This document shows positions 36,377-46,454 of a DNA stretch of 64,000 bases, in pieces. The translations under genes and the position numbers were made by a program. The stretch spans positions 1 to 64,000 of the forward strand of contig NZ_RWKQ01000012.1 of the NCBI RefSeq assembly GCF_003946885.1. The letters are read 5' to 3'. The stretch's first letter is position 1, and each line of letters starts with the position of its first letter. The stretch comes from Specibacter cremeus. Its GTDB lineage: Bacteria > Actinomycetota > Actinomycetes > Actinomycetales > Micrococcaceae. The notes beneath the pieces were generated by a model, which had not been told where the DNA came from, did no database searches, and was given only the letters and a program-made list of their open reading frames with translations.

Positions 36377-37948
36377 GTGACATCATCTGCTGGCAAGACG
36401 CCTTACTACATCACCACCGCCATCACTTACCCCAACGGTGTGCCGCACATCGGGCATGCCTACGAGTACGTCGCCACCGACGCCATGGCGCGGTTCAAGC
36501 GGCTCGACGGCTTTGACGTGATGTTCCTGACCGGCACCGATGAGCATGGCATGAAGATCGCGCACACTGCCGCGAAGGAGGGCATCACGCCCAAGGAGCT
36601 GGTGGATCGCAACACGGCCGCCTACAAGTCCGCGCACGCCGTCCTGGACATTTCCTACGACCGCTTCATCCGGACGACCGACGCCGACCACTACGCGGCG
36701 TCGCAGGCCATCTGGAAGAAGATGGAGGAGGCCGGCGACATCTACCTCGGCAAATACGAGGGCTGGTACTCGGTGCGCGACGAGGCGTTTTACGGCGAGG
36801 ATGAGATCGAACTGCGCGCCGACGGCATCCGCTACTCCAAGGCCACCGACACGGAGCTGACCTGGACGGAGGAGGAGAGCTACTTTTTCCGGCTCTCCAG
36901 CTACCAGGACAAGCTGCTGGCCCTGTACGCCGACCGGCCGGATTTCGGCGCGCCGCGCACGCGCTTCAACGAGGTCATCAGCTTCGTCAAGGGCGGCCTG
37001 GAGGATCTCTCCATCAGCCGCACCACGTTCGACTGGGGCGTCCCGGTGCCCGGCAACGACAAGCACGTCATGTACGTCTGGGTGGACGCGCTGACCAACT
37101 ACCTCACCGGCGTCGGCTACCCGGACACCCAGTCGGAGAGCTTCAGGAAGTTCTGGCCGGCCGATGTGCACGTGATCGGCAAGGACATCTCCCGCTTCCA
37201 CGCCGTGTACTGGCCCGCGTTCCTGATGTCCGCCGGGCTGGAACTGCCCAAACGCGTCATGATCCACGGCTTCCTGAACAACAACGGCGTGAAGATGTCC
37301 AAGTCGCTGGGCAACGTGGTGGCCCCGGCCGACTGGGTGGCGCAGTACGGGCTGGACCAGGTGCGTTTCTTCCTGCTCCGCGAGGTGCCGTTCGGCGCCG
37401 ACGGCTCGTACAGCCATGACGCCGTGGTGGGCCGCATGAACGCGGACCTGGCCAACAACCTGGGCAACCTGGCGCAGCGGTCGCTGTCCATGGTGGCGAA
37501 GAACTGTTCCGCGGCGGTGCCCGCACCGGGGGACTTCACGGTGGAGGACAAGACGATCCTGGAGGCGGCCGGCGCGCTGCTGCCCTCCACGCGGGACGCG
37601 TTCGAGGTGCAGGACTTCCACCGGGCGCTGGAGCACATCTGGACCGTGCTGGGCGACACGAACGCGTACTTCGCCGAGCAGGCGCCGTGGGTGCTGCGCA
37701 AGACGGACCCGGCCCGGATGGAAACCGTGCTGTACGTGACGCTGGAGGTGTTGCGGATCGTGGCCATCCTCATCCAGCCGGTGGTGCCCGGGTCGGCCGC
37801 GAAACTGCTGACCGTGCTGGGCCAGGGCGCCTCCGACGACGACGCGTCCCGGCGGTTCAGCGCCATCGGGACGCCGCTGCGTCCCGGGACCGTGCTCCCG
37901 GCCCCGACGCCCATCTTCCCGCGCTACGAGGAGCCCGCCGAGGCGTAG
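36377..37948 (+). CDS. metG: methionyl-tRNA synthetase
   Basis: 523 residues. Class I signatures HIGH ([20 protein letters not shown]) and KMSKS ([13 protein letters not shown]), with [11 protein letters not shown] and the [15 protein letters not shown] region. It lacks a zinc-knuckle of the four-Cys type and the C-terminal dimer domain, as in short actinobacterial enzymes. Charges tRNA-Met. GTG start, leaderless pattern. A hairpin with T-run follows. Confidence 0.96.
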   Translation: MTSSAGKTPYYITTAITYPNGVPHIGHAYEYVATDAMARFKRLDGFDVMFLTGTDEHGMKIAHTAAKEGITPKELVDRNTAAYKSAHAVLDISYDRFIRTTDADHYAASQAIWKKMEEAGDIYLGKYEGWYSVRDEAFYGEDEIELRADGIRYSKATDTELTWTEEESYFFRLSSYQDKLLALYADRPDFGAPRTRFNEVISFVKGGLEDLSISRTTFDWGVPVPGNDKHVMYVWVDALTNYLTGVGYPDTQSESFRKFWPADVHVIGKDISRFHAVYWPAFLMSAGLELPKRVMIHGFLNNNGVKMSKSLGNVVAPADWVAQYGLDQVRFFLLREVPFGADGSYSHDAVVGRMNADLANNLGNLAQRSLSMVAKNCSAAVPAPGDFTVEDKTILEAAGALLPSTRDAFEVQDFHRALEHIWTVLGDTNAYFAEQAPWVLRKTDPARMETVLYVTLEVLRIVAILIQPVVPGSAAKLLTVLGQGASDDDASRRFSAIGTPLRPGTVLPAPTPIFPRYEEPAEA

Positions 37949-37955
37949 CCCCGCT

Positions 37956-37978
37956 CGGTGGCCGAGCTTGTCGAGACC
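37956..37978. repeat. single GGTGGTCGAGC-type half repeat
   Basis: CGGTGGCCGAGCTTGTCGAGACC, one copy without an inverted partner, between the metG stop and its terminator hairpin. One base differs from the common unit. Confidence 0.65.
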
Positions 37979-38046
37979 TGCGCCCGTTTCCGCTTTCTGC
38001 CACCGCTCTGCCGGGCGCGGAAAGCGGGAGCGGGCGCATTTTTCGC
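37979..38046 (+). terminator. metG terminator, first copy of a duplicated hairpin
   Basis: A 22-bp stem (37979-38000 with 38017-38038, G-U pairs included) followed by ATTTTT. A 59-base stretch here recurs inverted at 39151-39210 with the outer stem changed on both sides. It probably ends metG transcription and, read from the other side, sits at the 3' end of the AbiEi-like gene. Confidence 0.7.
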
Positions 38047-38054
38047 CGCCCGGC

Positions 38055-39062
38055 CTATTTCTGGGGGAGCCCAGCCTGGCGCAGCAGTTGCTCGAACCGG
38101 TTGCGGTTCATCATTTCCTGCCACGTCCATCGCACGAATCCGACCCCTTGGGCGCGGATCTGGTCCTCGCGGTCCTTTTCTGCCAGCACCCGCTGTTGCG
38201 TGTCCACCCCGCCCGCCCAGTCAGCTCGCAGGTATTTGTCCCGGCCGTCGAATTCCCCCACGGTTTTCTGTTCCCGAAAGTAGAAGTCCACGAAGGCAAA
38301 GCTGCCGTCACGCAACACGAATGGCCGCTGGAGCTGCGGGGCCGGGAAACCGAGCACATGCAATTGGGAACGACTCAGCGATTCCCCGGCGGATCCGGAC
38401 AACGGCGAACTGAAATTGATGACAGTGAGTGCCCGGGCGCGGGCGGCCCTGGTCGGCAGCGCCTCGGCTGCGGCCACCAGATCCCCTACAGTCAGCGCCG
38501 GTCCCTGTGGAGAGACGTTGTTCCAGACGGGTTCCTCGAAAGGCGTGGCTTCCAGGCCCACGGCGTCGAACCGGTTGCCGCCGGCCGTCCGTTTGGGATT
38601 GCGCAGGCTGGAATCGCAGATGGCCACCGCATACGGGAAGGGCAAGGTGTTGATGAGCTGGACGGTGGTGGTCAACTTGTCGGTCAGCAAGAACGGACCG
38701 CATCCGACCAGTCCCTCCGTCAGGGAGCCGATATGCCGCGTCACGCCATTTCGACTGCGGCCGCCCGTGGTCACGTTCGTGATGACGTGCAGGTTCTTGG
38801 GCGTGCCCACCACCCACAGCCCCCACAAGAGAGCCGCGCTGGCGTGGCAGAAAACCGGTCGGGCGGGTGCCAACTGCGCAAACGCCGCCGCCCGCAAGCC
38901 GTATTGGGCCCGGGGAGCCAGTGCCTGCCACTCCGCGGCCTTGACGTAGACCCCTCGACGCACCCGCGCCAGGGCTCCGTTGTTGCTGAGTTTGGCGAGC
39001 TGGCGCGGGTCGTTGCCGACCCTGAGGAGATCGGCGGGCCGGATCAGGCGCGGAGTGTTCAT
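38055..39062 (-). CDS. AbiEi-like/DUF559-type protein
   Basis: 335 residues. The N-terminus (RLIRPADLLRVGNDPRQLAK, NNGALARVRRGVYVKAAEW) is the winged helix seen in AbiEi-type antitoxin-domain proteins. The C-terminal third, with DFYFREQKTVGEFDGRDKYL and QGVGFVRWTWQEM, has the layout of a PD-(D/E)xK nuclease-like domain as in DUF559/Vsr proteins. Role unproven; solitary proteins of this kind are common and variable in Micrococcaceae. No toxin partner is adjacent. The ribosome site is weak. It is flanked by two inverted copies of the same hairpin element. Confidence 0.7.
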   Translation of the reverse strand: MNTPRLIRPADLLRVGNDPRQLAKLSNNGALARVRRGVYVKAAEWQALAPRAQYGLRAAAFAQLAPARPVFCHASAALLWGLWVVGTPKNLHVITNVTTGGRSRNGVTRHIGSLTEGLVGCGPFLLTDKLTTTVQLINTLPFPYAVAICDSSLRNPKRTAGGNRFDAVGLEATPFEEPVWNNVSPQGPALTVGDLVAAAEALPTRAARARALTVINFSSPLSGSAGESLSRSQLHVLGFPAPQLQRPFVLRDGSFAFVDFYFREQKTVGEFDGRDKYLRADWAGGVDTQQRVLAEKDREDQIRAQGVGFVRWTWQEMMNRNRFEQLLRQAGLPQK

Positions 39063-39150
39063 GACGGAAGCGTTCCAGCATCCCCACGGTCGTGAAAGTG
39101 GGACCCCCAAGGCTGTGGATAACCCGCGTGGCGGATCGGCGCGGACATCT

Positions 39151-39210
39151 GCCACCGCTTCCGCTTTCCGCGCCCGGCAGACCGGTGGCAGAAAGCGGAA
39201 ACGGTGGCAG
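39151..39210 (-). repeat. second copy of the metG-terminator hairpin, inverted
   Basis: The reverse complement matches 37980-38037 over a core of about 48 bases with two differences; the outer stem reads GCCACCG/CGGTGGC here and GCGCCCG/CGGGCGC there, so pairing is kept by compensating changes. It lies 17 bases beyond the stop of the ABC permease gene and may end its transcript. Confidence 0.75.
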
Positions 39211-39226
39211 AAGCCCACACGAAGGG

Positions 39227-41698
39227 CTATTCCATCGCCAGGCCGGCCACGGGGGACAGCCGCGCCGCGCGCCGGGCCGGGATCACGGAGGCCAGCAGGC
39301 CCGCGGCGGCCGCCACCAGGATGACCAGCACCACCTGGCCCCACGGGATCACGGCCGTCACGGCCGTGAACGACCCCAGCGCCGACTGTGCACCCAGCCA
39401 TCCGTAGACCACGCCGAGCACCGAGCCGATGATCGCGGAGACGCCCGCGATCAGCACGGCCTCCAGGGCCAGCATGCCGCGCAGCTGTCCGCGGGTCAGG
39501 CCGAGCGCCCGCAGCAGCGAGTTCTCCCGGGTCCGCTCGAGCACGGACAGCGACAACGTGTTCGCCACGCCGATCAGCGCGATCAGCACGGCCACCGCCA
39601 GCATGCCCGTGACGACCAGCAGCAGCATGTCGACGACCTGCCCGAACTGGGCCTTCTCAATGGCCGTCCCCGCCACCTGGAAGTCCTGCACGCCGAGGTC
39701 CTTCGCAAGCGGGGCCCGCAACGCCATGAGCGCCGAGGCGTCCAGCGACGGGTCCACGGAGATCCAAACCTGCTGTCCGGCACCCGCGCCGGACGCCGCG
39801 ATGGTGGACGCCGAGACCAGCGGGGGCAGGCCGGACCCGGTCCCCACATGCACGGGCAGTACGGTGTTGGCGCCGCCGTGGTTGACTGTCACGGAGGCCG
39901 CCGTCGTGCCCTTGGGCATGACCACGGTTCCGCGGGCCGGCCGGTTGGCCGGGTTCTTCAGCACGGCGGCCGCGCCGGCGTCGGAAATGGAGTAGACCGG
40001 GAGGTCGCCCGCGGCGGTCGTGGCCGAGCCCACCGGGGAGAGGACGGCCAGCGCCTTCACGCCCCGCTGCTTCGCGGCGGCGGCCAGTTGGGCGTCCGTG
40101 AATGACGCGCCATGGACGCTCACATCCACCGGGAAGTGGTTGTCCAGCGAGCTGTTCAGCGCGGTGCGGGCGGTGGCGGCGCCGGCCATCATCATGGTGA
40201 CCAGCGTGACGCCGATGATCAGCGCCGACGCCGTGGCCGTGGTCCGGCGCGGGTTGCGCACGGCGTTCACGGCGGCCATCTTGCCCGGCACGCCGGCGGG
40301 CGCGGCCAGGCGCCCGGCCGCGCCGACCAGCCGCGGCACGAACAGTGTCGCGGCCAGGATGAGGCCGACGAAGGACATGGCCCCGGACGGCACGGCCACC
40401 ACCAGGTTGGCGGCCAGCCCGGCGTACACCAGGCCGGCGCCGCCCAGCAGGAGCAGGGCGATGCCCAGCGCGAGCCGGGCCCGTCCGCGCTTGCTGCGCA
40501 CGGACAGTTCGTCGGCCGGACGCAGCGCCGCCAACGGGGCGACGGCGGTCGCGGCCCGGGCCGGCACCAGCGCGGCGACGAGCGTCAGCAGGGTGCCGAC
40601 CACCAGCCCGCCGATGACGGACGACGGCGGCACCGCCAAGGTGGCGAAGCGGAAGTCGGGATTCTGGCCCAGTGCCCCGAGCACCACGGCCATGACACCG
40701 ATCGCGAACGCCACCCCCAGCACGGAGGCGAGGAACCCGGTGATGAGGGCCTCCAGCAGCACGGAATTGCGGATCTGTCGCCGGCTGGCGCCCACGCACC
40801 GCAGCAGCGCCAGTTCGCGCGTGCGCTGGGCCACCAGGACGGAGAACGTGTTGGACACGACCAGGGCCGAGACGAGCAGGGCCACGGCCGCGAAGGCGAG
40901 CAGCACGATCGTGAGCCGGTCGGACCCGCCGGTGAACGACTGGACCGTCTCGGTCGTCTTCTGCTCCGGGGTGAGCACGCTGGACACCGGCTGCTTCACG
41001 GCGGCGGCGAGCGCCGCCGTCGTGCTTGCCACATCGGCGCCGGGTTTCAGGGCAACGGTGATCGTGCCGTAGGTCGGCGCCGGGCCCTCGAAGGCGGCCA
41101 CCGTGGTGTTGGTGGCGGCGAACTGGGCCAGGCCGGATTCGTGCGGGTCGGCGGACGCCGCCATGATGCCGGTGACGGTGGCCGTGATGGCCGGCGTGGC
41201 CGCACGCGGCGCGTCGGCGGCCCCCGATGCCGGGCCGTACGTGCTCAGTGCCAGGGTGCTGCCGATCACCAGGTGCTGGGCCTCGGCGGTCTTGACGTCG
41301 ACGGCCACCTGGCCGATGGCGGCGGGCCAGGCGCCGGAGGTCAGCGCCACAGGTTCCAGCGTCGCCGATGCCGGCAGGTTGCGCAGCGACGCAGCGATGG
41401 ACGAACCCCCGGCCGTCGCCTGCAGGCCGAGTTGCCGGAGCGGGTACGACGCCGCGACGCCCGGCGTGGCCGCCACGGCGGCGGCCGACGCCGCGGTCAA
41501 CGAAGATCCTGCCGTGGGGGAGATGACCAGGTCGGCCTTGACGTAGCTTTGCCCGAGGCTGGCGTTCAGTGACGCCTTCGTCGAGGCGTTGACCATGAGT
41601 GTGGCGGACAGGAACGCGACGGCCAGCAGCACGGCGATGGCGATGGCGATGAACCGCCGCGAGTGGGTCCTCAGTTGGCTGAGCGCAACGTTGAGCAT
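39227..41698 (-). CDS. FtsX/MacB-type ABC transporter permease
   Basis: 823 residues. N-terminal helix (FIAIAIAVLLAVAFLSATLM), a large extracellular domain, then two FtsX domains (around residues 255-370 with SNTFSVLVAQRTRELALLRC, and 690-815 with NTLSLSVLERTRENSLLRAL), each with three helices. This long two-FtsX form is usual in actinobacterial exporters of peptides, antibiotics or lipids. It starts 3 bases after the ATPase gene. The two-component system upstream may control it. Confidence 0.9.
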   Translation of the reverse strand: MLNVALSQLRTHSRRFIAIAIAVLLAVAFLSATLMVNASTKASLNASLGQSYVKADLVISPTAGSSLTAASAAAVAATPGVAASYPLRQLGLQATAGGSSIAASLRNLPASATLEPVALTSGAWPAAIGQVAVDVKTAEAQHLVIGSTLALSTYGPASGAADAPRAATPAITATVTGIMAASADPHESGLAQFAATNTTVAAFEGPAPTYGTITVALKPGADVASTTAALAAAVKQPVSSVLTPEQKTTETVQSFTGGSDRLTIVLLAFAAVALLVSALVVSNTFSVLVAQRTRELALLRCVGASRRQIRNSVLLEALITGFLASVLGVAFAIGVMAVVLGALGQNPDFRFATLAVPPSSVIGGLVVGTLLTLVAALVPARAATAVAPLAALRPADELSVRSKRGRARLALGIALLLLGGAGLVYAGLAANLVVAVPSGAMSFVGLILAATLFVPRLVGAAGRLAAPAGVPGKMAAVNAVRNPRRTTATASALIIGVTLVTMMMAGAATARTALNSSLDNHFPVDVSVHGASFTDAQLAAAAKQRGVKALAVLSPVGSATTAAGDLPVYSISDAGAAAVLKNPANRPARGTVVMPKGTTAASVTVNHGGANTVLPVHVGTGSGLPPLVSASTIAASGAGAGQQVWISVDPSLDASALMALRAPLAKDLGVQDFQVAGTAIEKAQFGQVVDMLLLVVTGMLAVAVLIALIGVANTLSLSVLERTRENSLLRALGLTRGQLRGMLALEAVLIAGVSAIIGSVLGVVYGWLGAQSALGSFTAVTAVIPWGQVVLVILVAAAAGLLASVIPARRAARLSPVAGLAME

Positions 41699-41701
41699 CG
41701 G

Positions 41702-42457
41702 TCAGGCCCCCAGCTTGGCGAGCGCGGCGAGCACGGAGTCAACCGTCGGCGCCTCCAGGGAGCCGACCAGTTCGCCGTCGGCAATCAGCACGACGCGGTC
41801 GGCGTAGGAGGCGGCCACGGGATCGTGGGTGACCATGATGATGCTCTGGCCCATCTCTCGGCTGCTGCGCCGCAGCATGCCGAGCACCTCGGCGCCGGAG
41901 CGGGAGTCCAGGTTGCCGGTCGGTTCGTCGGCGAACACGACGTCGGGCCGGGTGAGCAGGGCCCGGGCGACGGCGACGCGCTGCTGCTGCCCGCCGGAGA
42001 GCTCGTGCGGCTTGTGCCCGAGCCGGCCGGTGAGCCCGAGCGTGGTGGTGATGAACTCGTACCATTCGGGGTCGAGCGTGCCGCCGGAGAGGGCCACGGG
42101 CAGCTTGATATTGGCCTCGGCGCTCAGCGTGGGTACCAGGTTGAACGCCTGGAACACGAAGCCGATCCGGTCGCGGCGCAGTTTCGTGAGCAGTTTGTCG
42201 TTCAGCCCGGTCAGTTCGGTGTCGCCGATGTGGATGGTGCCGGCGTCGGTCGTGTCCAGGCCGGCCAGGCAGTGCATGAGCGTGGACTTGCCGGAGCCCG
42301 ACGGGCCCATGATGGCCGTGAACTGCCCGGCCGGGAAGTCCAGGTCGATGCCCTGCAGGGCCGGCACGGACGCCTCGCCGCTGCCGTACGTCTTGCGCAG
42401 CCCCCGCGCCCGGACGGCGTGCGTCGTGGTGGTTGATGGGTCGGTGATGATCGTCAT
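41702..42457 (-). CDS. ABC transporter ATP-binding protein (MacB/LolD type)
   Basis: 251 residues. Walker [19 protein letters not shown], signature [15 protein letters not shown], Walker [15 protein letters not shown] and His-switch [14 protein letters not shown]. Energises the adjacent FtsX-type permease. Upstream on the same strand lie the response regulator and histidine kinase, separated by a VOC gene on the other strand. Confidence 0.95.
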   Translation of the reverse strand: MTIITDPSTTTTHAVRARGLRKTYGSGEASVPALQGIDLDFPAGQFTAIMGPSGSGKSTLMHCLAGLDTTDAGTIHIGDTELTGLNDKLLTKLRRDRIGFVFQAFNLVPTLSAEANIKLPVALSGGTLDPEWYEFITTTLGLTGRLGHKPHELSGGQQQRVAVARALLTRPDVVFADEPTGNLDSRSGAEVLGMLRRSSREMGQSIIMVTHDPVAASYADRVVLIADGELVGSLEAPTVDSVLAALAKLGA

Positions 42458-42703
42458 GCCTCCACGCTATGGGTGGCTTGGCCGGCTGTGGATCGGAGCC
42501 AAGGTGGAAAAGCGGTGACGGGCGACGCCGGTCCCTCCTACCGCGGGATGACCCGCCGTCCGCCGGTGGCCGCCGGCTTGGACGGGCACGATGTTGACAC
42601 GCAGCGTTCGGTCTGCTTCGAACGGTGGCCAGGTGTGTTGCCGGCCATCTGCCGTAAGGTCGGGGTACAGGTTTCACTGATGACACGATTGGGAGGGCCA
42701 GCC

Positions 42704-43114
42704 ATGACCGGCACCACGCCAGACGGCTACACGACCGCGGCTCCGTGGATCGTCACCGACGACACGGGCGCCCTGCTCGATTTCATCACGGCCGCGTTCG
42801 AGGGCATCGAACTCGCCCGGGTCGCCGTCGAGGACGGCAGCATCGGGCACGCCGAAATCCGGGTGGGCGACACCGTATTGCTGGCGTTCGACCGACGCGC
42901 GGACTGGCCCGTGATGCCGTCCCTGTTACGGATCTTCGTCCCCGACGCCGACGCCGCCTTCGCGAGGGCGACGGCCTCGGGCGCGCGCATCGTCACGGAA
43001 CTGTCGAACAGCGCCTGGGGCGACCGCGGCGGACGCGTGCGCGACCCGTTCGGCAATATCTGGTGGGTCATGTCCCACGTCGAGGATGTCCCGCAGGCCC
43101 AAATTTGGGCGTGA
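42704..43114 (+). CDS. VOC-family (glyoxalase/bleomycin-resistance fold) protein
   Basis: 136 residues. APWIVTDDTGALLDFITAAF, GHAEIRVGDTVLLAF, PSLLRIFVPDADAAFARATA and VRDPFGNIWWVMSHVED give the two beta-alpha modules and the closing RDPFGNxW motif. Such proteins bind metals or small toxic molecules; substrate unknown. The ATG has GGGAGG 7 bases upstream. Transcribed against its neighbours, between the ABC and two-component genes. Confidence 0.85.
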   Translation: MTGTTPDGYTTAAPWIVTDDTGALLDFITAAFEGIELARVAVEDGSIGHAEIRVGDTVLLAFDRRADWPVMPSLLRIFVPDADAAFARATASGARIVTELSNSAWGDRGGRVRDPFGNIWWVMSHVEDVPQAQIWA

Positions 43115-43225
43115 ATGAACGAACCCGCCTACGCCGCGTCGATGCGGGACGCGCAGCAGAGCCTGGACGCCGAGCTCAGCGGCCGGGAGACGGGCATTGC
43201 CAGCACCCCGATGGCGCCGGGCTGA
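43115..43225 (+). CDS. 36-residue frame after the VOC gene (doubtful)
   Basis: ATG directly after the VOC stop encodes MNEPAYAASMRDAQQSLDAE and ends at 43225. No clear ribosome site and no recognised family. It may be a leftover of a small gene or chance. Listed because it is immediately coupled to the VOC gene and reads with normal codon use. Confidence 0.25.
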   Translation: MNEPAYAASMRDAQQSLDAELSGRETGIASTPMAPG

Positions 43226-43240
43226 AGGGTGGGGGCGTTG

Positions 43241-43942
43241 CTACGGCGAGACGACGCCCGTCTCGTAGGCGATCACGACGACCTGGACGCGGTCCCGGGC
43301 GCCCAGCTTCGCCAGGATGTGGCCCACATGCGTCTTGACCGTGGCCTCGGACACGAACAGCGTGGACGCGATCTCCGGGTTCGAGAGCCCCTGGGCGATC
43401 AGCGTGAACACCTCGTGCTCCCGTGCGGTGAGCGTCGCCACGGCCGCCGCATTCGCGTCGTTGGAGGCGCTCGGCGCGGACAGCAGCGGCGCCACATGGT
43501 CCAGCAGCCGCCGGGTCGTGGACGGGGCGATCACGGCGTCGCCCTGGTACACGGTCCGGATGGCGCCGAGCAGTTCCTCGGGCGGCGCGTCCTTGAGCAG
43601 GAACCCGCTGGCGCCGGCCTGGATGGCGGCCAGCGCGTACTCGTCCAGGTCGAACGTCGTCAAGACCATGATCTTCAGGCTCGACAACCATGACCCGGCC
43701 GGCGCGGACCGGATCCGCTCCATGAGCCGGCGCGTCGTCTCGATGCCGTCCATGGCGGGCATGCGCACGTCCATGAGTACCACGTCGGTGGCGGTGGCCT
43801 GCAGGGCGGCGAGCGCCTCGACGCCGTTGCCGGCCTGGACCACCACCTCCAGGTCGGGCTGGGAATTGATGAGCATGCCGAACCCGGAACGGACCAGCTG
43901 CTGGTCGTCGACCAGGGCGACGCGGATGGGATGGGTGGTCAT
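43241..43942 (-). CDS. LuxR/NarL-family response regulator
   Basis: 233 residues. Receiver domain with the phosphoacceptor Asp in [15 protein letters not shown] and Lys near [13 protein letters not shown]-terminal helix-turn-helix [20 protein letters not shown] and [17 protein letters not shown]. Its start directly follows the kinase stop. It likely activates or represses the ABC exporter, as this four-gene layout is common in actinobacteria. Confidence 0.95.
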   Translation of the reverse strand: MTTHPIRVALVDDQQLVRSGFGMLINSQPDLEVVVQAGNGVEALAALQATATDVVLMDVRMPAMDGIETTRRLMERIRSAPAGSWLSSLKIMVLTTFDLDEYALAAIQAGASGFLLKDAPPEELLGAIRTVYQGDAVIAPSTTRRLLDHVAPLLSAPSASNDANAAAVATLTAREHEVFTLIAQGLSNPEIASTLFVSEATVKTHVGHILAKLGARDRVQVVVIAYETGVVSP

Positions 43943-45136
43943 TTACGTCTCCGTGTAGGGGATGAAGGCCAAGACGACGAACCCGCCGCCTGCCCGCGGC
44001 TTGGCGTCCAGCGTTCCATCATAGAGTTTCACGCGCTCGGCCATGCCGCGCAGCCCGTTGCCGCCGCCGCTGGGCAGGGTGCCGCGGGTGATGGTCGACG
44101 CCGCCGCGCCCCTGCCGTCGTCGGTGACGGTGATTTGCAGGCCGCGGCCCGTCCAGTCGAGGACCACGGACGCGACGACCTTCGGTCCGCCGTGTTTGAT
44201 GACGTTGGTCAGCGATTCCTGGACGACGCGGTAGGCGGTCAGTTCGGCGCCGGCGGGCAGTGTGCGGCGTGGTTCGCCGGTGACCGCGTAGGACACCGTG
44301 AGGCCGGCGGCGCGCGTGCCCAGCAGCAATTCGTCGAGGTCGCCGAGGCCGGGCAGCGGGCGGGTCGAGGCCGCTTCGTCGCCACGCAGCACGCCCAGCA
44401 GCCGGCGCATTTCGCGCAGGGATGTCCGGCCGGTGTCGGCGATCGTGGCCAGCGCGGCGGGGGCGACGGCCGGGTCCGCGGCGGCGGCGTAACGGGCCCC
44501 GTCGGCCTGGGTGATGATGACCGACAGTGAATGGGCGACGATGTCGTGCATCTCCCGGGCGATGTGCGCCCGTTCATCGCCCGCCGCCAGCTCGCGCTCC
44601 TGCTGCTGTTCGATCTCGAGCCGGTGTGCCCGGTCCTCGAGCGCCTGTTCGCGCAGGCGCTTGGTCCGGGTGAGGTCGCCGGCGGTCCAGCTGAACAACA
44701 CCAGCACCCACACCAGCACCAGCAGCACGAACGAGATGGGCAGCGAGGCCACCGGTTCGCCCGTCACGGTGGTGAAGTAGCGGGTGACCAGCATGACGCC
44801 GCCCCCCAGAGCCAGGACCAGGCCGCCGAGGCTCGCCCAGCGGGGGGCGTACGCCGCCAGCGCGTAGACGGTCAACGGGACGGCGACGTTCGCCGGCGAC
44901 GGCGGAACGGACAGCGACCATTGCACGATGCACGCCGCGGCAATGACGACCCCGGACGGGACCGTCCGGGTGCGCCGCCACGCGAGGGGGGCCAGCAGCA
45001 CCGTGTCGAAGGCAACGCCGCGCAGGCCGGCACCGCCGGCCGTGCCGAGCCCCACGAAGAGCAACCACAGCACGGCCATGGCCGTGAAGTCGACGGCAAA
45101 GCGGTGCCGCCGGAACCAGTCGTAGATGGAATGCAT
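43943..45136 (-). CDS. sensor histidine kinase (HisKA_3 type)
   Basis: 397 residues. Several N-terminal helices (about residues 15-170) without a large outside loop, then the phosphoacceptor His in [20 protein letters not shown] and ATPase motifs [21 protein letters not shown] and [11 protein letters not shown]. Partner of the NarL-type regulator. The ATG at 45136 opens the first helix region; the longer frame adds a Pro-rich tail with no site. Divergent from leuB, sharing about 130 bases that hold a long inverted repeat. Confidence 0.93.
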   Translation of the reverse strand: MHSIYDWFRRHRFAVDFTAMAVLWLLFVGLGTAGGAGLRGVAFDTVLLAPLAWRRTRTVPSGVVIAAACIVQWSLSVPPSPANVAVPLTVYALAAYAPRWASLGGLVLALGGGVMLVTRYFTTVTGEPVASLPISFVLLVLVWVLVLFSWTAGDLTRTKRLREQALEDRAHRLEIEQQQERELAAGDERAHIAREMHDIVAHSLSVIITQADGARYAAAADPAVAPAALATIADTGRTSLREMRRLLGVLRGDEAASTRPLPGLGDLDELLLGTRAAGLTVSYAVTGEPRRTLPAGAELTAYRVVQESLTNVIKHGGPKVVASVVLDWTGRGLQITVTDDGRGAAASTITRGTLPSGGGNGLRGMAERVKLYDGTLDAKPRAGGGFVVLAFIPYTET

Positions 45137-45213
45137 GACCACACGGTCAACAGTAGGCGGGCGGGGCCGGTGCCGGCATCCTGCCCCGGGTGGAGGCTCC
45201 GCCCGCCCGACCG

Positions 45214-45262
45214 TCCACATGATGGTACCGAATGCCCATCATGTGGATGGTCTGGATACGCT
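45214..45262. promoter_or_regulatory. leuB promoter with perfect 12-bp inverted repeat
   Basis: TCCACATGATGG (45214-45225) and its exact complement at 45236-45247 are 10 bases apart. TACGCT (45257-45262) is 6 bases before the leuB ATG, a leaderless -10. The palindrome therefore covers the -35 region and is likely an operator rather than RNA structure. Confidence 0.6.
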
Positions 45263-45268
45263 GGCGGC

Positions 45269-46321
45269 ATGAGCGCATCGATTGATATTGCCGTCATCCC
45301 GGGCGACGGCATCGGCCCGGAAGTCATTGCGGAGGCCGTCAAGGTCCTGTCCAAGGTCGCCGCGGCGGACGGCGTTGCGTTGTCCCTCACGGAGTACAAG
45401 CTTGGTGCCGAGCACTGGCTGGCCACCGGCGAGACGCTCCCGGAGAGCACCATCGACGCCCTGCGCGGCCACGACGCCATCCTGTTCGGCGCGGTCGGCG
45501 CGGCGCCCGGCGACACGCGCATCCCGTCGGGGCTTATCGAGCGCGAGATGCTGCTGAAGCTGCGCTTCAGCCTGGACCACTTTGTGAACCTGCGTCCGTC
45601 CCGCCTGTACGACGGCGTGGCCTCGCCGTTGGCTGACCCCGGCACGATCGACTTCGTCGTGGTGCGTGAAGGCACCGAGGGTCCCTATGTGGGCAACGGC
45701 GGCGTGTTGCGCAAGGGCACGCCGCACGAGGTCGCCACCGAGGTGTCCGTGAACACCGCGTACGGGGTGGAGCGCGTGGTCCGGGACGGGTTCCGCCGGG
45801 CCGCCGCGCGCCCGCGCAAGAAGCTGACCTACGTGCACAAGCACAATGTGCTGGTCCATGCCGGGCACCTGTGGAAGCGCACCGTGGAGGCCGTCGCGGC
45901 CGAGTTCCCGGACGTCGCCGTCGACTACCTGCACGTGGACGCGGCCATGATCTTCCTCGTCACCGACCCGTCCCGGTTCGACGTGATCGTCACCGACAAC
46001 CTGTTCGGCGACATCATCACCGACCTGGCCGCGGCCGTCAGCGGTGGCATCGGCCTGGCCGCCTCCGGCAACATCAACATGGACCGCACGGCGCCGTCCA
46101 TGTTCGAGCCGGTGCACGGCTCCGCCCCGGACATCGCCGGGCGGCAGTTGGCCGACCCGACGGCCGCCATCCTGTCCGCGGCGTTGCTGCTGGACCATGT
46201 GGGCCACCCGGCCGCGGCGGCCCGGATCGAGACGGCCGTGGCCGCCGACGTCGCCGCCCGCGGCGAGGCCGGCCCGCGGTCCACGAGCGGCATCGGCGAC
46301 GCCATCGCCGCGCGGCTCTGA
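45269..46321 (+). CDS. leuB: 3-isopropylmalate dehydrogenase
   Basis: 350 residues. [20 protein letters not shown] at the start, [17 protein letters not shown], and the Mg/substrate motif [20 protein letters not shown] followed by [12 protein letters not shown] identify the isopropylmalate dehydrogenase family. It oxidises and decarboxylates 3-isopropylmalate in leucine synthesis. No ribosome site; -10 box 6 bases upstream. ilvE follows on the same strand after 133 bases. Confidence 0.95.
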   Translation: MSASIDIAVIPGDGIGPEVIAEAVKVLSKVAAADGVALSLTEYKLGAEHWLATGETLPESTIDALRGHDAILFGAVGAAPGDTRIPSGLIEREMLLKLRFSLDHFVNLRPSRLYDGVASPLADPGTIDFVVVREGTEGPYVGNGGVLRKGTPHEVATEVSVNTAYGVERVVRDGFRRAAARPRKKLTYVHKHNVLVHAGHLWKRTVEAVAAEFPDVAVDYLHVDAAMIFLVTDPSRFDVIVTDNLFGDIITDLAAAVSGGIGLAASGNINMDRTAPSMFEPVHGSAPDIAGRQLADPTAAILSAALLLDHVGHPAAAARIETAVAADVAARGEAGPRSTSGIGDAIAARL

Positions 46322-46353
46322 CGGCGCGGGGGTAGGCTTGGTCACTAGAGTGA

Positions 46354-46393
46354 GTGCACCGTAACCGAAAGTTGGCGGGTGCTTACGCTGCAC
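46354..46393 (+). promoter_or_regulatory. inverted repeat before ilvE
   Basis: GTGCACCGTAA (46354-46364) and TTACGCTGCAC (46383-46393) pair at 10 of 11 positions with an 18-base loop, about 60 bases before ilvE. Either an operator or a leader hairpin; I cannot place the promoter firmly. Confidence 0.35.
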
Positions 46394-46454
46394 AGACCCA
46401 ACCGCCCGGCCCCCTGGCACCACCCGTGACGGGCACATTTCATGTGGAGGAAGC

